The translations under genes were made by a program, and so were the position numbers. 64,000 bases of DNA, from NCBI GenBank assembly GCA_039105265.1, contig JAPFFF010000041.1:372001-436000 (forward strand), in the 5' to 3' direction. Origin of the DNA: Tritrichomonas musculus. Its lineage: Eukaryota; Parabasalia; Tritrichomonadida; Tritrichomonadidae. Shown here one piece after another: positions 36,198 to 47,509 of this stretch (position 1 is the first letter of the stretch; every line of letters starts with the position of its first letter). The notes under the pieces are model-generated. The model did no database searches. It was given only the letters and a program-made list of their open reading frames with translations, and was not told the DNA's origin.

Positions 36198-38480
36198 TCA
36201 GCCACTCATTTCTTGTTGTTTTTCTTGTTGTATAATACTTTTCACACTTTCCATTGAAACGGGACCAATTTTAGCAAAGTTTTGATCTGTTTCTTCCATA
36301 TCTAACTCCTTTAAGAACTCTGTTCTGTAAGCAGCGACAACCTCAACAAATTTATTAGTTCTTTTAGCTATGGCTAAAGCTTTATCCCATCGTCCAAGAG
36401 ATATATTCATTTTAACCGCCCTAAATATACATCCTCCTTGAATAAGAATGTCTTCAGCTTCATTAACTCTTCCTTGTAAAACTGCAATCATTGCGTTTCG
36501 GCTTGCAGGACTTTTCATTTTCTTCACTTTTCCGAGGAACATTACACGATCAACAAGAGAAAGTGCAGCATAAGCCTCTTGGGCAGCTTCAACTTCTCCT
36601 GCTTGTATTGCACATGCTGCACAGACAGCCCAAAGATATTGTTCACTTTGTTGGCTCTGTCTGCAAATTTGAAGAACTGATTTCCAATTTCTATGAACTT
36701 CAACAGCTTCATGGATCATTACAAGGAAAGGACTAATTGGAACAACACAGTTTGCACCATCTTTAGCTATAATGAAGGCATGAGAACCATCAAAAGCAGA
36801 AATTCCAGCTGCGTCGAAAAGAAGACGTAATTCTATCCGAAGCATTGGCATTAATTCTGCAGTAAAGAAGGCTGCACTTGGGCAACAGTAAATTGCTAAT
36901 TTTTCAGCTGATCGTGAAATAATTAAATCATGTGTTGAATGCCATTCAAACTCATCAACGAAGTTTGCAAGTTTGGACGTTTCTATTGATGGAGGAAGAC
37001 GTGGATTTGAGGCAACAAAACGACAAATGGTCAGATCACCGTTTGAATTGACAAAACCAAATCTGGCTCGAGCTTGCGAAGTTGCTTGATTGGTTTTAAC
37101 ACATCGTATTTCAGAAGAGTGTTGAAGTGGTTCCGATGTAATCATTTGACCAGTTGAAGTTGAAAATGCAAATACATGGCGTCTTCCATCAGGCATAATT
37201 GCAACAAAAATTGAAGGCGAGACAGCAACAGTCTCTGATGATAAAAGATCCCATTTAACTCTTGAATCATTTATACGCGAAATTGGACGACCATCATAAC
37301 CAATTATTTGAGCACCTGAAATTGTAATCATTGCAAACATTGTTTGGGATTGCGCTATGACACGAACAGATTCTTTTGTGTCTACAATAACAGGAGTTGT
37401 CCATTGACCACATTTATAAATTTGAACTTTGGATGGTGTGGTTACAATTAAATTTCCAAAATTCATATAAAAATTGGTTATACTTTCTGAAAATTGAAGG
37501 TTCTCAGTAATTCCATTTTTGAGATCAAATATCGTTAACTTTCGTGGACTTTCTGAAACAACTTCACAATCTTTGTAAACGATCTTTTTTCCTGTAACTG
37601 CAATAAGAGCGAGTACACCATTTCCACCAACAAAGACACGCGGCATAGTTGGCGATGCTACAATAAATGATCCTGCAGGAAGTGAAAGGGTATTTAGAAT
37701 GCTAAGTTTGTTATCTGTTAAGTAAACACGATTTGCAGTTCCTACTATGCATAATTTAGTATTTGAAACAAATGAAACAGATGAAACAGCAAAATCAAAT
37801 GGCATCGATTCAGCTAGAGATCGTCCATCAGCATCAAAAATTCGAGCATATCGATCTTCACCTCCAGTAATAATTGTATTTGATGCAGAATCCCAATCGG
37901 TACACATAATAAGCCTTCGATGAGCGCGAAATTGAGTTTGTTCTTGCTTGAATGATGCTGATCTAATCGTAACATTTCCACCATGAGTGAACATAATGTA
38001 TTTTCCTGTACAATCCCAATGCAATGTAGTTACCGTTGTACCACAACTAGCAAGCGCTGACCTAAGGCTTCCATTTCTTGACCATATTTTAACAAGTCCA
38101 TCTTCCCCAGCAGTTGCTATTGAAGTCCCATCTGGGTTTACAGCGAGGGACGTAATGCCACCATTATGTCCCTGAACAGTTTTTTCTACGCGCCAGTTTG
38201 TTGAGCAAAGATGAAAATTACCATCTGAACAGCCAATAAAAAATGTATTGGGGGCACCTACTTCACATGTCGAATCAATGCATGTTATATGCGATTGCTT
38301 TAATACAAATGAGTCATCAGTTGTTTGATTTATGTCGTCCAATTGAAATGGATATTTTCTAATTGCTCCTCCATCAACAGCTGAAAAAAAATGTTTTTCA
38401 TCAAAGCACGCAGCTGCAACCATTCCATCAACACCTTGAAGTGAACTTGCGTCGGTTTTTGATAAAACTTGAAGCTTCAT
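36198..38480 (-). CDS. IFT80: Intraflagellar transport protein IFT80 homologue
   Basis: The 760-residue protein has the IFT80 plan: two WD40 propellers, then a helical C-terminal extension. Diagnostic blocks include 'GHNGGITSLAVNPDGTSIA', 'AGEDGLVKIWSRNGSLRSAL', 'FRAHRRLIMCTDWDSASN' and 'GGEDRYARIFDADGRSL', which follow the order in other IFT80 proteins. The C-terminal ~180 residues are Ala-rich helices typical of the alpha-solenoid part. IFT80 is a subunit of the IFT-B complex that moves cargo along axonemes, consistent with a flagellated host. The length is near the usual ~770. Confidence 0.85.
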   Translation of the reverse strand: MKLQVLSKTDASSLQGVDGMVAAACFDEKHFFSAVDGGAIRKYPFQLDDINQTTDDSFVLKQSHITCIDSTCEVGAPNTFFIGCSDGNFHLCSTNWRVEKTVQGHNGGITSLAVNPDGTSIATAGEDGLVKIWSRNGSLRSALASCGTTVTTLHWDCTGKYIMFTHGGNVTIRSASFKQEQTQFRAHRRLIMCTDWDSASNTIITGGEDRYARIFDADGRSLAESMPFDFAVSSVSFVSNTKLCIVGTANRVYLTDNKLSILNTLSLPAGSFIVASPTMPRVFVGGNGVLALIAVTGKKIVYKDCEVVSESPRKLTIFDLKNGITENLQFSESITNFYMNFGNLIVTTPSKVQIYKCGQWTTPVIVDTKESVRVIAQSQTMFAMITISGAQIIGYDGRPISRINDSRVKWDLLSSETVAVSPSIFVAIMPDGRRHVFAFSTSTGQMITSEPLQHSSEIRCVKTNQATSQARARFGFVNSNGDLTICRFVASNPRLPPSIETSKLANFVDEFEWHSTHDLIISRSAEKLAIYCCPSAAFFTAELMPMLRIELRLLFDAAGISAFDGSHAFIIAKDGANCVVPISPFLVMIHEAVEVHRNWKSVLQICRQSQQSEQYLWAVCAACAIQAGEVEAAQEAYAALSLVDRVMFLGKVKKMKSPASRNAMIAVLQGRVNEAEDILIQGGCIFRAVKMNISLGRWDKALAIAKRTNKFVEVVAAYRTEFLKELDMEETDQNFAKIGPVSMESVKSIIQQEKQQEMSG

Positions 38481-39019
38481 ATTTTATTTTATTCTTGTAA
38501 ATTATGGTTATATTTTATTTTAATAACAGCCAAAAAGTGGCATTATAACGTATTTTTGAAAACACAATAAGATAAGAAACAAATTCTTTTTTTTCTTATC
38601 CTTTTCATACCATTTCGCAAACAAATATATTATATTATTCATGTTACAGAATCTTTTCTATTGAAATTTAGCTCTTATTTTTATACCAGTTCATTCTCAT
38701 TCTGCATTATAACGTTAAGATACTTGTTTAAAGGAAGGCCTATCTGAAGAATTACGTTTACAATATAAAATACAAAAAATTAGTGATCATTTTCCAGTCT
38801 ATTTGCTCTACTTTTTTTTTAATATGCACTCTTTTGCTTTCCAAATTGATTTATATTTATCTTCCATATTTAAAAATGCTGTAAATATAATTATATCGAA
38901 TATCAAATAAATCTAATTTATCGTTTAAAATTTCCTAATTTCAATTGAAAGCAATTCAATTCATTTAAAAGGCCAAATTTTTCGCGTGAACGATCCGAAA
39001 ATATTAAAATCATTTTATA
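38481..39019. other. Intergenic region between divergent IFT80 and VPS29
   Basis: I see no gene. CATTATAACG occurs twice, near 38,541 and 38,703, and might be a regulatory element. The VPS29 initiator lies at 39,010. Confidence 0.4.
39010..39019 (+). promoter_or_regulatory. Trichomonad initiator of the VPS29 gene
   Basis: TCATTTTATA lies directly upstream of the ATG and fits the trichomonad Inr (TCA followed by pyrimidine or T and A/T), giving a leader of under 10 bases. Confidence 0.5.
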
Positions 39020-39574
39020 ATGCTTATTCTTATTATTGGAGACTTATACATACCTTTTAAATCTTCTGATATATCTCAAATTTTTCAAGATCAATTACAG
39101 CCTGGGAAAATTCAACATATTTTATGTACAGGAAATCTTTGTATTAAATCAGAATTGGATTACTTAAGAACAATCTGCCCAGAAATCACTATTGTTAAAG
39201 GTGAATTAGATGAAGAAGGAATTACTACTTCAGAAGAAGCTGTTTTGACCATTGGCGGCCTTAAAATTGGTCTTATCAGCAGTTATTCAATCTTTCCAAT
39301 TACAGATAATTCAAAATTAGCTTTGAAACAAAGGGATCTCGATGTAAATATTCTTGTTCATGGCGGAAGCCATAAGGCATCAGCAACAATATTTGAAGGT
39401 TGCTTATATCTTGATCCTGGATCTGCAACAGGAGTTCCTTCTAATTATACTAAAGATTCTGTTCCATCATTTATTCTTTTGAACATTCAAGGTATTACTG
39501 CAACCGCTTACATATATTCTTTATCAAACGACACAATTAATGTTGAAAAAGTTGAATATGAGCAATCTCAATGA
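39020..39574 (+). CDS. VPS29: Retromer subunit VPS29 homologue
   Basis: The 184-residue protein has the metallophosphoesterase-like fold of VPS29. It opens 'MLILIIGDLYIP', where other VPS29 proteins have GDLHIP, so the usual His is Tyr here. It continues with 'HILCTGNLC' and 'IVKGELDE'. Its C-terminal hallmark is 'LYLDPGSATGVPSNY'. VPS29 is the non-catalytic core subunit of retromer, binding VPS35 for endosome-to-Golgi recycling; loss of one metal-site residue fits a scaffold without phosphatase activity. It has its own initiator and is divergent from IFT80. Confidence 0.9.
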   Translation: MLILIIGDLYIPFKSSDISQIFQDQLQPGKIQHILCTGNLCIKSELDYLRTICPEITIVKGELDEEGITTSEEAVLTIGGLKIGLISSYSIFPITDNSKLALKQRDLDVNILVHGGSHKASATIFEGCLYLDPGSATGVPSNYTKDSVPSFILLNIQGITATAYIYSLSNDTINVEKVEYEQSQ

Positions 39575-39849
39575 AAAAAGAAATATTAAGAGAATGCTTT
39601 TTGAAAGTAGTTCTTTTACCAATATTTGTATTATATTTTTGTTTACTTTTAAATAATTAACGCTCTTAAATAGTTAAAAATTTTATTTATTATCAAATGA
39701 AGATATAATAATTCTATTATTTTATTAAATAACAATATTGAATATAATAATTAGCTTCAGAAAATTCTTTTTAAGAAGCTTTTAAAACTAAAAAACAAAT
39801 TCTATATTTACTTTAAAAGACAGAGTTCATATCGGAACGTCTTCAATTT

Positions 39850-40536
39850 CTAAAATTGATTAAAAAATTTGACTATTAAGTCGTTGATAACGGATAAGTA
39901 TGGGTAGAGTTGGCTATTTTTATCATCACCTTCACAAATTTGCTTCTTAACTATAGAAGAAATAACTTGAACACATCCACACATTTCAGGATTCATCAAA
40001 CGATTAACTCTCGTTAATGCACTAAAAATCCAGCATAAATCCGAATGAGTGAAATCTGTATTTCTCTTTTTGAAATAATATAAAATTCCAGAGGCATCAT
40101 TCAAGTCCGTAATTACATCAACAGTTGGTGGATCGCCATTTTCAATTAATTGAACAATTTCTGCGAAACGAATTTTTTTCTTTCCTTTTTCTTCAGTGCC
40201 TTTTTCTGTATTATTTGATTCCAATGATGAACTTTCTACTTCCTCATTTTTTACTTGCTTGTCTTGATTATTATCAATTGTTTCTTCATTGATTTTTTGC
40301 TTTCTCAATTGATTTACATCATGACGAACATAACTAAACCATTGCACTAAATTATGAGACCATTCTGGATCAGGAAGAAGCTGATTTGGTATTTTGTATT
40401 TTTCGAGGTCTACGCTCACTTCTTTAAACATTGGAATATGATTAACTGGAGGCTTTGGATTGCTCGTTGTTTTTGGACATTTTTTAGTTTGCTCTCGTAA
40501 GGCTTTAAAAAAATTCTTTACTTCTTTTTCATCCAT
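39850..40536 (-). CDS. Gemin2/SIP1-like protein
   Basis: In the 228-residue protein, the central 'PDPEWSHNLVQWFSYVRHDV' and the C-terminal region resemble Gemin2. The C-terminal segments are 'DASGILYYFKKRN', 'LCWIFSALTRVNRLMNPEM', then a helix with 'ISSIVKKQI'. Gemin2 binds Sm proteins and SMN during spliceosomal snRNP assembly. Between the two parts lies a Lys/Glu/Asn-rich linker. The similarity is recognised by eye and is moderate. A transposon-like insertion begins 49 bp upstream of its start (40,585). Confidence 0.6.
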   Translation of the reverse strand: MDEKEVKNFFKALREQTKKCPKTTSNPKPPVNHIPMFKEVSVDLEKYKIPNQLLPDPEWSHNLVQWFSYVRHDVNQLRKQKINEETIDNNQDKQVKNEEVESSSLESNNTEKGTEEKGKKKIRFAEIVQLIENGDPPTVDVITDLNDASGILYYFKKRNTDFTHSDLCWIFSALTRVNRLMNPEMCGCVQVISSIVKKQICEGDDKNSQLYPYLSVINDLIVKFFNQF

Positions 40537-40584
40537 GATTATACAATGGTTACATTAATCATTACGATAATAATGAATTCAATT

Positions 40585-41477
40585 AGAGGTGAGGCTTCAG
40601 AAATTTTTGGTATTTTTAATAATATTAATACATTTTATTTTATTCCTTAATTAAATGCTATTTATGATAATTTCACTAATATTTTTTCCAGATTTTTAGC
40701 TATAAATCTATTTTTAAAATTGAATTGCTTAAATAATATTATAATTTCAATTTTATCTTAATAAAAAAATTATATTTACTCAAAATAATAAATAATTTAA
40801 TTATCAATATTTAATATATAGATGTGAATATAATATTAAAATCTTCGACTAAGAATTATAAATCAAATAATGATTTTTTATGATTTAACTAACTGTCATC
40901 ATATTAAAAGCATGATTCTTTTGGTAAATTATTGATAAATATTAAAATAAATACTTATTGTGATGGTGATACCAAAATAAAGACAAATGAAATTATTTGG
41001 ATATTTGTGAAGTTTACATCATTAACGTATATAGAAAAATACTAAACCTCAATCCTAGCTAAAATTGTAAAATAATTTTTATAAATATTTTGATATGTTT
41101 GCCAGCACCAGATAAGTTAAGAGATAAACTATAGTTATCCCTTTGGTCTTTAATATAGAAGAAAATTTCTCTAAAATTATAAAAATTTTTTGAATTTTGA
41201 TCAAAAACGCATTTATTGAATAGCTTTCTTATTAAAAAATAGAGATCATCTATATACAAATGCAATTTAATGGTTGAAAAGAAAAAATAATGACGAATAT
41301 ATGAATTATGACATTTTCAATTATCAATACAATTTCAATTTTTTTTGATTAAATCTGAAAAAAAGTATATGATATGAAAAGGTAACAACACCATAATACT
41401 ATATTTTTAATTTATTTTTAATTTTGTTGATTATTATTCCTAAAAAAGTTCATTTAAAATTTCGCAGTCTCACCTCT
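40585..41477. mobile_element. MITE-like element with 8-bp target-site duplication
   Basis: The left end is AGAGGTGAGGCTTCAGAAAT. The right end, read inward on the other strand, is AGAGGTGAGACTGCGAAATT, so the first nine bases match exactly and most of the next 14 match too. Both sides are flanked by ATTCAATT (40,577-40,584 and 41,478-41,485), a perfect 8-bp duplication. The 893-bp interior is AT-rich and has no supported coding frame, so the element would be non-autonomous. Confidence 0.7.
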
Positions 41478-41485
41478 ATTCAATT

Positions 41486-41679
41486 AAAAACTTTCTATAT
41501 TTTAATCTACCTGTAAATTTTTCTATTATATATTTTGATTATTTGATATTAATTTTAATTTTTTATAATAATATTACTTAATTATGAATAAATTTACAAG
41601 ATATTTATAAAAATCAATTTGAGATAAAAAGCGGTTGATACTATCCTTCAAAATTTTTTAATAATCAATTTTTTTATAC
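41486..41679. promoter_or_regulatory. Upstream region of the VPS51 gene
   Basis: TCAATTTTTTT at 41,665 lies 15 bp before the ATG and fits a trichomonad initiator. The rest is AT-rich with no other signal I can name. Confidence 0.4.
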
Positions 41680-43839
41680 ATGTCAGATAGTTCAATTGAT
41701 TTACTCAGACAATTTTATGGCTTAGATAAAGAAGTAGAGTCAGATCCATCTGATATTGATGGAAAAAATTTTCAAGCAGAGCCTTATTTTCAAAATCTAA
41801 TTATGAAAACTAGTATTCCAAATCTTAATCAACAGTGTAATAAGATCGAAGATGAAATAAAAAAACTTGATGGCCAACTCCAAAACATTATAAACGATAA
41901 TTATACCAAATTTTTATTAGCTTCCGAAACTGTAAAGTCAATGAAAGATGGCCTCAGCAGCCTTTCGGCACAAATGAAAGTTCTTAACTCAGGCCTTAGC
42001 AAAGTTTCTGCTCAAGCAGCTGAAATTCGTAAAGATTTAGGACCAAACCGAGAAAAGATTCAAGAATATGTCGGAATTAGTAGATTGCTCGAAAGAATTG
42101 AATTTATTTCTCGTCTTCCAAGTAAACTTCAGGCTCACGTCGATAGAAAGAATTACAAAGCTGCAGTTGACATTTGGCTAAGCGCTGAAAAAATTCTTGA
42201 AACACAAACACATTATGAATCATTTGTTCGAATTCGCAATGAATGCCTTGAAATAATCAAAAATATTAAAGCTCAAGTCCAAATTCAAATGATGAACGAA
42301 GAAACCACATCAGAAGAAGTTATCAATGATGTCGTTATTCTTATTGAATTGCAGCAACCTGCTAAAGTTCTTCTTCCAAAGTTAATTGATCAAAGGAAAA
42401 AAATTGATGATACATTATTTGAAAAAATTCCAAAAATGGATAATATTTTCGAACTAATTGCCACAGTCCATGATCTTATTGTTGTTAACTGCATGAACTT
42501 TATCAGAGAGTACCAATCTCAAATTCTTGAATATAGCGAAATACTTCCAGATACAGGCGATCGAGAAGAAAAAATGGATCTATTTTTGAAGAATTATCGC
42601 AGCGATCTTTTTAAGCGTATCACCAAAATATTTACTTTAGAACAAGTATGCAGTTTGAATTGCGGAGATTTCACCAAATTTGTAACCATGTTTACTACTG
42701 CATTAGGTCCAGTTGGCCTTTTCCAGCAAAAGATGTCATTTACGCAATGGATACTTCAGAAATATATTCAAACGAAATTTAATAAAGTTGTTGATTCTAC
42801 AGTTGACATGATTCTTGCAGCAAATCCAACTGAAAATATTGATGAAACATTCAAAAATGTTATTCATCACTTCAAGCGTGAAAGCGGCCAATTATTTACT
42901 GAATTTGAAACTCTTGTTAATAATCAACCAGACACAAAGAATTATGTTTTAGGTGGCACAGGGCAACTTTTCGATTCTTTACTGAAAAAGTTCATCAATA
43001 TAGATCCACGATATTCATTACTTACATTTGGCCTCTCACATCATTTTGGACTTAAAATGATTCCACACGTTTATGACCTTGCAGCACGTTTTGATCCACA
43101 ATCACCACTTCTTGAAATGGAAAAGACTCTCCAAACCGATGCATCCAATGCCACTCGTAAATGTCTAAATATATTTATCAGAAATAAGCGAAAGATGCTC
43201 TCTCAAATCATCGAACAAGGAATGCTTTCCAACAATTGGCTTGAAGCTCTTACTCCGAGTGATGTTTCGACACCGACCTGCCTCATCATCGAAGAGATAG
43301 CATTAATATGGGGACAACTTGATCGTATTTTAGCCCGTGTCAATGACAATGCCTCTTCTCATAGTAGTCGAAGCTCAAGGAACGTTTTCTCAGTTTATTC
43401 AGGCTCCGTTTTGAGTGGTTCTAATGTTCCTTCTTTTCACGGTTTGAGAGAGGACAATATTCACCAGATCGATCGACTTTTTGCGACCGTTAACAGACTT
43501 CATTTAGGAAAACAAGCTGAATTAGACAGTAAATCTATTATTACTTCAATTGCTATGTATACAGTAAAGACAATGCTCGAATACGTGAGGTCTTTGACTT
43601 TCTCTTGCGCGGGATTCAATCAGATTCAAGTTGACGCTTTCTTCATATTCCAGGTAATCAACGACAAAATCGATGATTTGATGCTATTTAATGCACTTAT
43701 CGAGGAGCTGTTGAGCTCGGCAACAGATCGAACAGTTGATCCAATTCCATTCAAGATGGTGGTACTTCAGACAATTTACTCTAGATCGGATCATAAAGCA
43801 CTGGCTCCTTCTGTACCAATGCCTGGACAAAATGCTTAG
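41680..43839 (+). CDS. VPS51: VPS51-like subunit of the GARP/EARP tethering complex
   Basis: The 719-residue protein's N-terminal ~90 residues match the VPS51 family: 'LLRQFYGL', 'FQAEPYFQNLIMK' and 'LLASETVKSMKDGLSSL', with helical coiled-coil character. This region binds the other tethering subunits and the SNARE Tlg1 in yeast. The remainder is a long alpha-helical body. A Ser-rich loop lies near residue 560 ('SSHSSRSSRNVFSVYSGS') and may be regulatory. VPS51 tethers endosome-derived vesicles to the trans-Golgi. Length is between yeast Vps51 (short) and animal VPS51 (~780). Confidence 0.8.
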   Translation: MSDSSIDLLRQFYGLDKEVESDPSDIDGKNFQAEPYFQNLIMKTSIPNLNQQCNKIEDEIKKLDGQLQNIINDNYTKFLLASETVKSMKDGLSSLSAQMKVLNSGLSKVSAQAAEIRKDLGPNREKIQEYVGISRLLERIEFISRLPSKLQAHVDRKNYKAAVDIWLSAEKILETQTHYESFVRIRNECLEIIKNIKAQVQIQMMNEETTSEEVINDVVILIELQQPAKVLLPKLIDQRKKIDDTLFEKIPKMDNIFELIATVHDLIVVNCMNFIREYQSQILEYSEILPDTGDREEKMDLFLKNYRSDLFKRITKIFTLEQVCSLNCGDFTKFVTMFTTALGPVGLFQQKMSFTQWILQKYIQTKFNKVVDSTVDMILAANPTENIDETFKNVIHHFKRESGQLFTEFETLVNNQPDTKNYVLGGTGQLFDSLLKKFINIDPRYSLLTFGLSHHFGLKMIPHVYDLAARFDPQSPLLEMEKTLQTDASNATRKCLNIFIRNKRKMLSQIIEQGMLSNNWLEALTPSDVSTPTCLIIEEIALIWGQLDRILARVNDNASSHSSRSSRNVFSVYSGSVLSGSNVPSFHGLREDNIHQIDRLFATVNRLHLGKQAELDSKSIITSIAMYTVKTMLEYVRSLTFSCAGFNQIQVDAFFIFQVINDKIDDLMLFNALIEELLSSATDRTVDPIPFKMVVLQTIYSRSDHKALAPSVPMPGQNA

Positions 43840-43965
43840 TCTTTTTTTTTCTTTCTTTCCTTTTTTTTTTTTTTTTTTTTATTTTTATTTAAATGCATTT
43901 TTTTTACATTCAATTTTTTATTTTTTTATTTTTATTTTTATTTTTATTTTTATTTTTTTTTTAGA
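43840..43965. repeat. T-rich tract and TTTTTA repeat
   Basis: A run of more than 20 T (about 43,859-43,881) is followed by several copies of a 6-bp TTTTTA-type unit at about 43,922-43,957, directly after the VPS51 stop. It may serve in 3'-end formation. Confidence 0.8.
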
Positions 43966-46404
43966 AAGTGTTATTCAACTTTGTTGAAATTTGCACCAAT
44001 TTATTAGGTAAAGTGGATCAACTAAAGCAGAGTTAGTTTTTTCTGAAAGATTTTTCACTTTTTGAATGCTCTTCAGAAAAGCAGTCAAAAAAACAATTTT
44101 CCAACATTATGTAAATTAATTATCTGCAATACTTATTTTATTCATTTCTTGTCTATACAGCGTTTTTTTATATTATTGAATGCAGTATTGAAAATTGAAA
44201 GGATTTCGTTATAATTTGAGTGAATATTAAGAGATTTATTTTTATAATTATTAAAATTTGAGAGTGAGAAAAAGAATTCTATAAAATGATAAATTTACAG
44301 AAGATCAATTTTGATTTCAACTTTTGGAGGACAATTTGGAAAAAAATAAATATAAAATAAAGATCTTTAAATGTCTTGAATGAAATTATTAAATTATTTC
44401 ATTTATTGAAAATTATTTCAAGAACTTTTTTAAAGTGAAATTTGTCTGATCATTACTTTTGGCAGAAATTTTCATTGTTAATGTTAAAATCATATTGTCC
44501 AACTTTGTTAATAAGACTGAGAAAAATGTGACACTTTTGATTAAACTGTTCAATACTGATCATCACTGCTCGTTTATTGCAACAAAATACCGACCTTCAA
44601 ATTAAAAAACAAAATTTTTGAAAAATTTGGAAGATTTCCATCAACATAAATATTAGGCTATATAAAAACTATGCCAAACAATTCTACATATAAAAATAAA
44701 CTCAAAATCTTCGATTCAATATAAAAAATATCAGTATTTTATCCAAAATATAAAAATCAAGATGATAAAACATTCATACAGTAGTTAACAAAAAAGATTC
44801 TTTTAATAATTTATATTTTATACTTAAACGTATATAAAAAATATTTAGTTTTGAAAATGTTCATATTTAACATATAACTTTTTTTTAAAATATATAATTT
44901 CTTATATCCATAGATAAATAAAACATCCTTGATTCTTTCAATTAAAAAAAAAAAAAAAGAATCAATATAAATTATGCTTTTTTTATTATCATCATTATAA
45001 ATTTAAAAGATGAACGAGAACATTTATTAGTTTCATATTACTATTTCATATTATATATATATAAAACTTTTACTTAGGTGAATATTTGAAATTGATTAAT
45101 TTGAGTCCATTTAAAACAATGAAACTAAATAACATTGCTTTTCTTATTTATATATAAATAAGAAATTTTGTATGCCCAAAGTCAGATAATATTTTGATTT
45201 AATTTCATTTTTGAAAGAAATAAAACATTCAAAAAACCACAGTATTATACTTATACAATAACAATGATTAGCTTATTAATTAAACATATAGGTGATAATT
45301 ATTTTATAATTTTTTATTTAATTCAAAATCATATCAATCATTTTATTAAAAAATTTTAAAAAGCAAATCAAATAATACTTGTTTGAATATATTCATCTAT
45401 TTAACAAAACCTATTTATTATAGCATATATATATATATATATATTTAAAAATTCAGAAAAATAATTATATGTAAGGGAAAAAGAAGAATGAAAAATCTTG
45501 AATATTATTCATAAAAAAATCATTCATTTGTATCCACTTTTTATTTTATTTTATTTTTTTTTTTTTTTATTGAACATTCAATTCGTGAATAATGGATGTA
45601 CTTTTCATTGTTGATTCAAAAGTTTTTTTTATATTCAAATAATAATTTTATAAAAACTCAAAAAATTAAAAATCATGGTCCGTCAAAAATCATTCAAAAA
45701 GTTTCATATAATCTTCTGAAAATAATTCAATTCTTTTAATTTTCAGTAGTTTATATTTTTTTCCTATATAATTTTGTTCTGAATTAAAACTCTAAAGATA
45801 TATTATACTTAATTGAAAAATACTAAAAATAAAGAAATATCAAGTATAAATGAATAAATTTGATTTTATAAAAAGTATTTTATTTCTTTTTATAAATATA
45901 ATTATTTAAAGTATAAATTAAAAAGTTTCCGATTATTTTATTAATTCTATTTTTTGAGAACATATAAAACCTCTGTAATTCATACGGTATAAGTTCAAAA
46001 ACAGACATTCCATTGATTATTTTCATTGTACACTCAAAATTTTTCTTTGTTTTGAAATGATCTCATTTTGTTTATTTTTTCAATAGTTATCTTATTTATA
46101 AAATCTGAAGATACTTTTTAATGATGCTTATCTTGATTTAAAAATAAATTATAATTTCATTCTTGCAATAAAATAATATTTATCTCTGAAATAATTTAAA
46201 CTTTTCAATATTAATTGAAATATTGTTAATTAATTTACTATGAATTTATTTTGGTAGAAAGAAATTTTCATCTTTAAAATGAAGAATAGACATTTGAATT
46301 TAATAAACTATTTTTTTTATGAAACTATCGTTTGAATATTTAAAAAGTTATATTATTGAATTTTATTCTTTTAAATGATCAATTTTTTTTACTGATTTTT
46401 CTAA
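43966..46404. other. Long AT-rich intergenic DNA
   Basis: No coding frame has protein-like composition. It holds an (AT)n run at 45,425-45,444 and several poly-A/T stretches. I found no inverted-repeat boundary by eye. Confidence 0.4.
45425..45444. repeat. AT dinucleotide microsatellite
   Basis: About ten uninterrupted AT units. Confidence 0.9.
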
Positions 46405-47181
46405 ATGAAAAATAAACAAATCATTACATTATATTTAAAAAACAATGAGACGAATTGGATGCCAATTTCACAACAAACAATGAACATCCGCGAGGATACA
46501 AATCAAAAAATCCGTCTTTTAGGGAATAAATATTATGTTATAAAAAATTTATTAGATCAGATGAATATTAAACGCGATGATTTATTCCAGGTTGGAAGAG
46601 AATTAGAAGAAGAACTCAAAGATCAAAAAAATATTTACCATTTACAAAAACAAAAAAGACGGATGAAGGACGCGATATACGTATGGTTCACAGAAAATTT
46701 TTTCATAGAAATTCTTGAAAAAAATCCAGTAGTCATGACTAAATTATACCAGATGTCTAAAAATTCTCAAAAATCAAACAACTTAAAAGTGAAATTATTA
46801 ACCAAAAACAAAAACAATAAACAGGCTAATTCTACAATTTTAACTAATGAAAACAGGCCTAAAAATCAGACAGAACAAAGCATTCAAAATTCTCAAGATT
46901 TTGAAAATGATGAAACTGAACTAAGCATTCAAAATTCTCAGAAACAAGCATTATATCATAAGAAACATGAACAAAATACAATACAGATTCAATCAACAAA
47001 TATGATTAACAATAACAATATGCTGAACATTACTTCACATTCATTTTTAAATAACATGAAAATGAACCAAGAAATTGATTCTTGTGAATATTTTAACAAC
47101 AATATAACACTTATCAAGAATGACAATGCTTCGACATATGAAAATCAAAATTTTGATTTTGAATCAATTCTTAATTTTTAA
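46405..47181 (+). CDS. Asn/Gln-rich hypothetical protein, 258 aa
   Basis: Residues 20-115 are basic and helical ('LLDQMNIKRDDLFQVGRE', then 'KRRMKDAIYVWFTENF') and could be a small DNA-binding domain; WFTENF vaguely recalls the third helix of homeodomain-like folds. The rest is Asn/Gln/Ser-rich and repetitive, with two copies of 'SIQNSQ' about 20 residues apart. It ends with 'ENQNFDFESILNF', sharing the ENQNFDF string with the transposase at 29,105. The gene may be a host transcription factor-like protein or a mobile-element remnant. Confidence 0.5.
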   Translation: MKNKQIITLYLKNNETNWMPISQQTMNIREDTNQKIRLLGNKYYVIKNLLDQMNIKRDDLFQVGRELEEELKDQKNIYHLQKQKRRMKDAIYVWFTENFFIEILEKNPVVMTKLYQMSKNSQKSNNLKVKLLTKNKNNKQANSTILTNENRPKNQTEQSIQNSQDFENDETELSIQNSQKQALYHKKHEQNTIQIQSTNMINNNNMLNITSHSFLNNMKMNQEIDSCEYFNNNITLIKNDNASTYENQNFDFESILNF

Positions 47182-47509
47182 AGAATATGCTTGGAATATA
47201 CATTTATTCATTAATTTTATTAAACACCAAATAATTTTTAACGTTTCATTCATTTTGGTTTTTGAAAGGAAATTTTAGTTTTTAAACTTTTTAACAAGAT
47301 ATCGAATAGGACAAAATGAAGTGTTCATGAATAAATAATCAAATAAAGGTTGCAGCAAGAGCATAATTAATTAACTTCTGCTTTATTTCTTGATGAATAT
47401 TTAATTTATTCAGCTCTGTCAAAATATGAAAATAAAAAAAAACATGGCCAGAAAATGATCAACTTTTTGAAGACAAAACTATTTTCATTGAGTCATTTCA
47501 CTCTTAATA
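47182..47509. promoter_or_regulatory. Upstream region of the BspA-like gene
   Basis: TCATTTCACTCTTAATA (47,493-47,509) lies directly before the ATG and contains two overlapping initiator-like TCA elements. The rest is AT-rich. Confidence 0.45.

Noticed and set aside
44000..46400. Possible further inverted-repeat element
   Set aside because: No pair of matching ends with a duplication was found by eye; AT-rich partial matches were not specific.
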